From Candidatus Rifleibacteriota bacterium (GTDB lineage Bacteria; Muiribacteriota; Ozemobacteria; Ozemobacterales; Ozemobacteraceae): a stretch of DNA of 13,550 bases. The position numbers and the translations under genes are program-made. The notes under the pieces are model-generated. The model was not told where the DNA came from. It saw only the letters and a program-made list of their open reading frames with translations, and searched no databases. The stretch is from assembly GCA_028691595.1 (NCBI GenBank), contig JAQUZA010000035.1:1-13550 (forward strand), in the 5' to 3' direction. Positions 7,289-11,929 of this stretch are shown here, in pieces (positions within the stretch are counted from its first letter, which is position 1; every line of letters begins with the position of its first letter).

Positions 7289-7360
7289 ACCTGGATAGCT
7301 CATCGGGTAGAGCAATGGTCTCAAAAACCATTAGTAGCAGGTTCGAATCCTGCTCCAGCC
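7289..7360 (+). tRNA. tRNA-like gene, anticodon CAA, class I body with defective acceptor end
   Basis: A cloverleaf can be drawn by hand. The D arm is GCTC/GAGC (7298-7301 with 7310-7313) with a GG-containing loop. The anticodon arm is ATGGT/ACCAT (7315-7319 with 7327-7331) with a seven-base loop CTCAAAA, giving anticodon CAA at 7322-7324. The variable loop has five bases (7332-7336). The T arm is GCAGG/CCTGC (7337-7341 with 7349-7353) with canonical TTCGAAT. The acceptor stem 7289-7295 with 7354-7360 pairs only at five positions; the two outer ones are A-C and C-C mismatches. No CCA is encoded; the next base is T. CAA should read leucine TTG codons, but bacterial tRNA-Leu has a long class II variable arm, which is absent. 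It sits ~77 bases after the predicted sigma-54 start, so it is the first element of the repair-operon transcript. It could be a real but odd tRNA, or a tRNA mimic. Confidence 0.75.
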
Positions 7361-7419
7361 TTACTGCTTAAGCGCAGTTACCTGCCTGAGGAGTAACCGG
7401 GGAATTTGCCGGGCCGAAG

Positions 7420-7514
7420 CCGACCTGGCCGTTCGTGACTTCAAAGGTTCTGCATCAGATTCAGACTTTCTGTGATAGCTGGGTAAGATGCAGGAGTCAC
7501 GGGGGTCCAGTCGG
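7420..7514 (+). ncRNA. Long bulged hairpin, possible Y RNA-like non-coding RNA
   Basis: Nested complementary arms close one rod. CCGA (7420-7423) pairs with TCGG (7511-7514); then a bulged C7424; CTGG (7425-7428) with CCAG (7507-7510); CC with GG (7429-7430, 7504-7505); CGTGACT (7434-7440) with AGTCACG (7495-7501); then an asymmetric nine-versus-one-base bulge; CTGCATC (7450-7456) with GATGCAG (7487-7493); and a 30-base top. About 24 pairs hold a ~95-base RNA. Size, end-to-end stem and bulged lower helix recall Y RNAs, which in Salmonella lie in the rsr-yrlBA-rtcBA operon. No Ro60/Rsr gene is present in this window, and I cannot match the Ro-binding motif with certainty. There is no credible coding frame here. 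Confidence 0.42.
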
Positions 7515-7516
7515 TG

Positions 7517-7640
7517 CGGTAGCTGCAGCACAGGTTTGCAGGCAGTGGATACCGTCTGAGCGAAGACTGTAATGACCGTTTTCCGGGGGCTGAAATTGTC
7601 AGAACCCTGAGACCGAACCCGGACAGTCAGAGGCAGACTT
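7517..7640 (+). ncRNA. Further structured leader RNA before the slipin gene
   Basis: Directly after the long hairpin come more inverted repeats: CGGTA/TACCG (7517-7521 with 7550-7554) enclosing CTGC/GCAG (7523-7526 with 7538-7541); GTCT/AGAC (7554-7557 with 7564-7567); and TCCGGG/CCCGGA (7582-7587 with 7618-7623) enclosing CTGA/TCAG (7590-7593 with 7599-7602). Another small hairpin, ACTGC/GCAGT (7363-7378), follows the tRNA-like gene. Together they make 7361-7640 look like folded RNA rather than coding DNA. It could be part of one larger RNA with 7420-7514. Function unknown. Confidence 0.35.
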
Positions 7641-7755
7641 AAGCTGGCTCCCCAGGATGCTCAGCTGGCAGAAGAACCGGTTGTTCCGATGGCCCAGAAA
7701 ACCATTCAGCCAGCAAGTGCGGCTGTTTTTAAAGATTCAGCAAAGGAGAATGTTT

Positions 7756-8853
7756 ATGATCAGAGTTGTAAGAGTGAAAAATTCAGAAGTCGGTTTGAAG
7801 TTCAGAAATGGCAAACTGCTTGAGGCGCTGCAGCCCGGTTGGTATATTGCCAGAAGCATTCTGGGTGAGACCATCGACATTCTTCGCGAAAAAGACCTGT
7901 TTGTCAGGCATGAAGAAATAGATCAGATAGTTAATTCGGGTCTTCTGGCCGACAAAACCGTTCTTGCTGATCTTAAAGATAATCAGCGTGCTGTTCTCTG
8001 GGTTGATGACCGATTCTATACCATCATGGGTACAGGGCGGCAGCTGATCTGGAAAACTCAGAAAACCGTCAGGGTTGAAGAACTGGATGTTGAAGACCCC
8101 CGGTTCGAACATCGCCAGGTTTTCAAAATTGGTCGGTCGCCCATGGCGAAGGAACTGCTTGAAGTTATTCAGGTGGAGCCGGGCGAAGTAAGCGTGTATT
8201 TCAGAGATGGCAAGTTTGTTGAAGAGCTTCAATCGGGGTTCTATGCTTTCTGGAAAGGTATCTCGGCTCTTAAGTTTATCAATGTCAGCAAAAAGGAAAA
8301 GGTTCTCGATCTCTCAGGCCAGGAAATCATTACTTCCGATAAGGTCAGTCTGAGGTTGAATGCTGTGGCCAATTTCAGGGTAAAAGATGCTCTGAAGTCG
8401 GTGTCGGTGTGTGAATCTGCTGAAACCGCCATTTACCGTGAATGTCAACTGATCATGCGTGCTGTGGTTGGTTCACGCAAGATTGATGAAATGCTCGCCG
8501 CCAAAGACCTGCTGGCAGAAGAAATCGCGATAGCGCTGAAGGTAAAGGCCGAAAATTATGGGGTTGAAATCTGTGGTTTCGGTATCAGAGACATAATTCT
8601 TCCTGGCAAGATGCGTGACATCATGAACCGGGTAGTTGCCGCACAGAAAGAGGCTGAAGCGAATCAGATCATCAGACGTGAGGAAACAGCTGCGACCAGA
8701 AGCCAGTGCAATACTGCAAAAATGCTTGAAGCAAACCCCACCCTGATGCGGTTGCGCGAACTTGAGTTGATCGAAAAGGTGGCTGAAAAGTCGACGCTTA
8801 AACTCGTTCTTGGCGAAAAAGGTCTGGCTGAAAAACTGGTTAATATGCTTTAA
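7756..8853 (+). CDS. Slipin/SPFH (band 7) family protein of the RNA-repair operon
   Basis: A 365-residue protein. ATG at 7756 is chosen because AGGAG (7744-7748) lies 7 bases before it; an in-frame ATG six bases earlier is too close to that site. Residues ~175-300 form the SPFH/band 7 domain (KVSLRLNAVANFRVKDA, then AIYRECQLIMRAVVGSRKID, then YGVEICGFGIRDIILP), and an Ala/Glu/Arg-rich coiled-coil-like tail follows at ~290-345. The N-terminal half lacks the transmembrane hairpin usual in stomatin-like proteins. Instead it has three related beta motifs: ~11-32 (EVGLKFRNGKLLEALQPGWY), ~78-100 (RAVLWVDDRFYTIMGTGRQL) and ~144-167 (EVSVYFRDGKFVEELQSGFY). Slipins are known neighbours of RtcR-controlled RNA-repair genes (Burroughs and Aravind, 2016). 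The role is unknown; SPFH proteins usually oligomerise at membranes. Transcription is expected from the sigma-54 promoter through the ~545-base leader. Confidence 0.9.
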   Translation: MIRVVRVKNSEVGLKFRNGKLLEALQPGWYIARSILGETIDILREKDLFVRHEEIDQIVNSGLLADKTVLADLKDNQRAVLWVDDRFYTIMGTGRQLIWKTQKTVRVEELDVEDPRFEHRQVFKIGRSPMAKELLEVIQVEPGEVSVYFRDGKFVEELQSGFYAFWKGISALKFINVSKKEKVLDLSGQEIITSDKVSLRLNAVANFRVKDALKSVSVCESAETAIYRECQLIMRAVVGSRKIDEMLAAKDLLAEEIAIALKVKAENYGVEICGFGIRDIILPGKMRDIMNRVVAAQKEAEANQIIRREETAATRSQCNTAKMLEANPTLMRLRELELIEKVAEKSTLKLVLGEKGLAEKLVNML

Positions 8854-8876
8854 TCACAGGTTATTGAAAATTCATA

Positions 8877-9042
8877 GCAATTCTCGGCCAAATTGTCGCA
8901 TTGGGCGAGACCTTCTTTGGTAGAATTGCGAGGCGAGAAGACGGGATAACCGGGCTGATAGGCCGAAGCTTCACCTCAAAAAGGCAAACTCGTTTATAAG
9001 AAATAGTTGTTAATGTGTGGTTTGAGACTCACCGAGAATTGC
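8877..9042 (+). ncRNA. Non-coding segment closed by an 11-bp perfect inverted repeat
   Basis: The gap between the slipin stop and rtcA (about 295 bases) has no credible gene. GCAATTCTCGG (8877-8887) and CCGAGAATTGC (9032-9042) are exact 11-base reverse complements bounding 166 bases. Inside are smaller complementary pairs: CCAAA/TTTGG, CTTCT/AGAAG, and CTCAAA (8975-8980) with TTTGAG (9021-9026). A terminal stem of this length closing an internal domain would suit a stable RNA processed from, or regulating, the operon mRNA. It may be analogous to the two Y RNAs lying inside the Salmonella repair operon, but that is inference. No T-run follows, so it is not a standard terminator. Confidence 0.45.
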
Positions 9043-9148
9043 CGGAAAATTAAAAGACTCATGTAAAATGAAGCGATCTGCTGCGGTCATTATTCATACT
9101 CTGCACCTTTTATGACAGACAGATGGTCAGGTGAAATGGAGAAACGTT

Positions 9149-10177
9149 ATGATCAGAATCGATGGATCACAGGGTGAAGGTGGCGGCCAGGTGCTGAGAA
9201 CGTCTCTGGCTCTGTCGGCATGCACCGGTAAAGCCTTTTCAATTGAAAATATCAGAGCGAAAAGGCGCAAACCCGGTCTGATGCGCCAGCATCTCAGCTG
9301 CGTGCATGCTGCTCAAGAAATCTGCTCTGCTGAAGTCAGTGGCGACGAGATTTCTTCGCAGCAGCTGACTTTCCTGCCCGGGGCTGTTCTTACTGATGAA
9401 TATCACTTTCAGGTTGGCAGTGCCGGCAGTGCCATGCTGGTGCTGCAGACAGTATTGCCCCCGCTGCTGCTGGCCGGCTCATCTTCGAAGGTTATTGTTG
9501 AAGGTGGCACGCATAACCCGCTTTCACCGACTTTTCATTATATTGATGAAGTGTTTATCCCGATGGTGAACAAAATCGGTGGCAGATGCTCGTGTGAACT
9601 GGAAAAATGGGGGTTCTACCCGGCTGGTGGCGGTAAAGCTGCAGTTGTGATCGAGCCATGGCGAGGCAAGCCTGTTCGCCTTGATCTATTGCGCTCCGGT
9701 GAGATGGTTTCTTCATCGGTATTTGCGGCAGTTTCAAAGATTCCATGGGAAATCGCCGAAGATGAATGCTGCGCGATTGCAAAGGGTGTAAGGTTTGAGG
9801 TTGCTCAGAAGAGGGCAATCACAGTTGAATCACCTGGGCCAGGTAATGTGGCTATGGTAAGAATCGACTTTGAGCACGGCTCCGCCATGTTTACCGGGTT
9901 TGGCGAACTCGGAGTGTCGCGGCGAAAAGTGGCTTCAATAGCTTTGAGTGAGGCAAACCGCTTTTTTACTTCTCAGGCTGCTGTTGATTCGCACCTTGCT
10001 GACCAGATTCTAATTCCAATGGCGCTGGCCGGCGGGGGCAGCTTTACTACAACAGAACCTTCATTGCACACACGCACCAATCTGCAGGTAATCGAAATGT
10101 TTTTGCCGGTGCGTTCGGTCTGCACCCAGCTCGATAAAGGACTCTGGAAAATTGAAATTAACTCGTTGAAGGAATAA
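9149..10177 (+). CDS. rtcA: RtcA, RNA 3'-terminal phosphate cyclase
   Basis: A 342-residue protein, the normal length. ATG at 9149 is used because GGAG (9138-9141) lies 7 bases upstream and the protein then begins MIRIDGSQGEGGGQVLRTSL, the conserved RtcA N-terminus; a GTG at 9131 would add six residues that are not needed. Other family signatures are KPGLMRQHLSCV, EGGTHNPLSPTFHYI, and the C-terminal LADQILIPMALAGGGSF then EPSLHTRTN, in which His307 corresponds to the nucleotide-accepting catalytic histidine. RtcA uses ATP to convert RNA 3' phosphates to 2',3'-cyclic phosphates via an RNA-adenylate. In Salmonella it is also required for operon induction because the cyclic end is part of the RtcR signal. 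It precedes rtcB by 59 bases, the reverse of the E. coli rtcBA order. Confidence 0.97.
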   Translation: MIRIDGSQGEGGGQVLRTSLALSACTGKAFSIENIRAKRRKPGLMRQHLSCVHAAQEICSAEVSGDEISSQQLTFLPGAVLTDEYHFQVGSAGSAMLVLQTVLPPLLLAGSSSKVIVEGGTHNPLSPTFHYIDEVFIPMVNKIGGRCSCELEKWGFYPAGGGKAAVVIEPWRGKPVRLDLLRSGEMVSSSVFAAVSKIPWEIAEDECCAIAKGVRFEVAQKRAITVESPGPGNVAMVRIDFEHGSAMFTGFGELGVSRRKVASIALSEANRFFTSQAAVDSHLADQILIPMALAGGGSFTTTEPSLHTRTNLQVIEMFLPVRSVCTQLDKGLWKIEINSLKE

Positions 10178-10217
10178 TCGGTCATGTTCAATTATTGTCA
10201 GGATTGGACTCTTAAAC

Positions 10218-10234
10218 TAAGCCAGGGAGGCTTA
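10218..10234 (+). promoter_or_regulatory. Hairpin around the rtcB ribosome binding site
   Basis: TAAGCC (10218-10223) and GGCTTA (10229-10234) are exact reverse complements around the loop AGGGA. The rtcB Shine-Dalgarno AGGGAGG (10224-10230), six bases before the ATG, is therefore half in the loop and half in the stem. This could moderate or regulate rtcB translation, or simply present the site in an open loop. Confidence 0.5.
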
Positions 10235-10236
10235 AT

Positions 10237-11469
10237 ATGGAATGGATTAAAGATAAAAAGAGCATCGCGCCTGAGGCACATGTTGCCATCAAATCATGGT
10301 GCGCAGATGTTGAACCCGAAGCCCTTAAACAGGCTGCCGACCTTGCTTCTCACCCGTCGGTAGATATGCATGTGGCACTTATGCCTGACTGCCATGTCGG
10401 CTATGGTATGCCGATCGGTGGGGTAATTGCCAGCGGTTCGGCGGTTATTCCGAATGCGGTGGGTGTTGATATTGGCTGCGGCATGGGCGCGGTAAAAACC
10501 AGTCTTATGCTTGACCAGATTGGTGATATGCGGCAGATAAGGGCAATTCTTGATAGCGTTAAAAAGCTTGTGCCGGTCGGCGAAGGCAACTGTCACCGTC
10601 AGGCACAGGAATGGCATGGCTTTGCTGCTTACGAAGACGAAATCGATGGTCGGGTGCCTGGCTGGTTCGATAAGAGCCATATCGAGCACGACCGCAAAAA
10701 TCTAGGTACTCTTGGCGGTGGCAACCATTTCATTGAACTGCAGGTCAGCGAAGAGGGCCGTATCTGGATGATGCTTCACTCTGGTTCAAGAAATCTTGGT
10801 TATCGTATTGCCGCTTACTACAATAAACTGGCACTGGCGTTGAACGAAAAGTGGCATGCAAAAATTCCGGGCAAAGATCTGGCATTTTTGCCCGCTGAGG
10901 CAGGTGAGGGCCTTGATTATATTCGTGACATGAATTTCGCATTGCGCTATGCCCTTGAAAATCGGTCTCGAATGATGGCAGCAGTAAAATCAGTTATGCT
11001 TGAAATGTTTCCGGGCATTGCGTTCATCGAAGAAATCAATATTCATCACAACTACGCTGCCCACGAAAACCATTTTGGCCGCAATGTCTGGGTGCATCGC
11101 AAAGGTGCGACTTCAGCCCGCAAAGACCAGCTTGGCATTATTCCCGGCAGCATGGGTGCCTTTTCGTATATCGTCAGAGGCCTTGGTAACCCTGAATCAT
11201 TCACTTCATGTTCGCACGGTGCCGGCCGGCGCATGGGCCGCAAAGAAGCCAGCCGCAACCTGACCCTCGAAGAATGTAATCTCGCCATGGAAGGCATCGT
11301 CTATGACCGCTGGCACAAAGCCGATGGCCGCGGCAAAAAGAACGGCGAAACCTGGGATTTCGGCGAAGCGCCACAGGCCTACAAGGACATCGATACCGTT
11401 ATGCGCAGTCAGACCGACCTGGTAGAACCGGTAGTTAAACTGCGACCCCTCGGTGTCATCAAGGGCTGA
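10237..11469 (+). CDS. rtcB: RtcB, GTP- and Mn-dependent RNA ligase
   Basis: A 410-residue protein, close to the E. coli length. All signature elements are visible: MPDCHVGYGMPIGGVIA at ~49-65; VGVDIGCGMGAV at ~76-86 with metal-binding Cys81; GTLGGGNHFIE at ~157-167 with His164; LHSGSRNLG near 180-188; EEINIHHNYA at ~265-274; and TSCSHGAGRRMGRKEA at ~323-338, in which His327 is the residue that becomes guanylylated. RtcB joins RNA 2',3'-cyclic phosphate or 3'-phosphate ends to 5'-OH ends and repairs cleaved tRNA and rRNA. It is the last gene of the RtcR-controlled operon. No archease gene is present in the window. No disruption is seen, so it should be active. Confidence 0.98.
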   Translation: MEWIKDKKSIAPEAHVAIKSWCADVEPEALKQAADLASHPSVDMHVALMPDCHVGYGMPIGGVIASGSAVIPNAVGVDIGCGMGAVKTSLMLDQIGDMRQIRAILDSVKKLVPVGEGNCHRQAQEWHGFAAYEDEIDGRVPGWFDKSHIEHDRKNLGTLGGGNHFIELQVSEEGRIWMMLHSGSRNLGYRIAAYYNKLALALNEKWHAKIPGKDLAFLPAEAGEGLDYIRDMNFALRYALENRSRMMAAVKSVMLEMFPGIAFIEEINIHHNYAAHENHFGRNVWVHRKGATSARKDQLGIIPGSMGAFSYIVRGLGNPESFTSCSHGAGRRMGRKEASRNLTLEECNLAMEGIVYDRWHKADGRGKKNGETWDFGEAPQAYKDIDTVMRSQTDLVEPVVKLRPLGVIKG

Positions 11470-11496
11470 ACCGTCTCTGTGATATGTTACGAGGTT

Positions 11497-11520
11497 GAAA
11501 AGCCGGAAAAGCCGGAAAAG
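11497..11520 (+). repeat. Tandem 9-base repeat after rtcB
   Basis: GAAAAGCCG occurs twice in tandem (11497-11505 and 11506-11514), followed by a partial third copy GAAAAG. It lies 27 bases after the rtcB stop. No function is apparent. Confidence 0.6.
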
Positions 11521-11593
11521 AGTTAATCAGTTGCAGGCGAGAAGTTCTGACCGCATAGAGAAAAGGTTTTGACCATGAATTGACTGAAGAACT

Positions 11594-11661
11594 CAGCGAA
11601 ACCAATTATGCTATATTGGGTGGGCGAAACCTTTTGTTTCAGAAGAGCCCAATATTCGCTG
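11594..11661. repeat. 68-base imperfect inverted repeat
   Basis: Three nested arms fold the same stretch: CAGCGAA (11594-11600) with TTCGCTG (11655-11661), ATATTGGG (11613-11620) with CCCAATAT (11648-11655), and GAAAC (11626-11630) with GTTTC (11636-11640). One base is shared between the outer two stems. It has no T-run on either side, so it is not a classical terminator. It could be the core of a small RNA, a processing stem at the end of the rtc mRNA, or a miniature repeat element. Confidence 0.5.
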
Positions 11662-11698
11662 AATTGAAGCGACCAGGAACCAAATTGCAAAATATCAC

Positions 11699-11782
11699 CG
11701 GCTCACATAAGAATCTTTACTCTGCACTTAAGTCTTTAAGCTTTGCCTCGCTAATTCTGGCTTTCTTTTTTATGTTGAGCCG
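11699..11782. repeat. 84-base imperfect inverted repeat
   Basis: CGGCTCA (11699-11705) pairs with TGAGCCG (11776-11782). Extension to CATA with TATG needs one bulged T. Further inside, AGAAT/ATTCT and CTTAA/TTAAG continue the fold, giving a long hairpin with internal loops. It follows the 68-base inverted repeat by fewer than 40 bases, so the two may form one RNA domain. Confidence 0.42.
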
Positions 11783-11839
11783 AAACGATGGTTTCAATCG
11801 CCTCTCTTCTGTCACTATTTGGTTACCGCAAGGCTGAAA

Positions 11840-11870
11840 AACCCATTTAAACACAAGAAAGACATGGGTT
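11840..11870 (-). terminator. Candidate intrinsic terminator of hrpB
   Basis: AACCCAT and ATGGGTT form a 7-base stem (11840-11846 with 11864-11870). Read on the minus strand, about 60 bases after the hrpB stop, the second arm runs into five T (A at 11837-11841 on the plus strand). The loop is long (17 bases) and the stem AT-rich at its ends, so termination may be weak. Confidence 0.38.
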
Positions 11871-11929
11871 CCAACCCAACGGGCCAGGCCTCCATAGCGT
11901 TGTCTGAAAATTCACTTTGCCTGATGTGC

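Larger units (their letters stand above)
11470..11929. other. 460-base non-coding gap rich in inverted repeats
   Basis: No convincing gene lies between the ends of rtcB and hrpB. A frame at 11580-11837 has no good ATG or ribosome site and runs through the inverted repeats described separately. The gap holds a short tandem repeat, two large imperfect hairpins and one terminator-like hairpin. It may contain the end of the rtc transcript and possibly another structured RNA. Confidence 0.6.

Noticed and set aside
7166..7396. Open frame running across the tRNA-like gene
   Set aside because: No ribosome site, no recognisable protein, and it overlaps a sigma-54 promoter and a convincing cloverleaf.
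7657..7755. 33-residue N-terminal extension of the slipin
   Set aside because: The extension is a Gln/Arg-rich run without its own ribosome site; AGGAG is correctly placed for the ATG at 7756.
8941..8985. Short matches to conserved 23S rRNA phrases (GGGATAACC, GGCTGATA, GATAGGCCG)
   Set aside because: The matching pieces are short and come from different parts of 23S rRNA in the wrong order; best explained as chance unless a covariance search says otherwise.
11580..11837. Possible 85-residue protein with one hydrophobic stretch
   Set aside because: It lacks a good start and ribosome site and is threaded through two long inverted repeats; coding is not supported.
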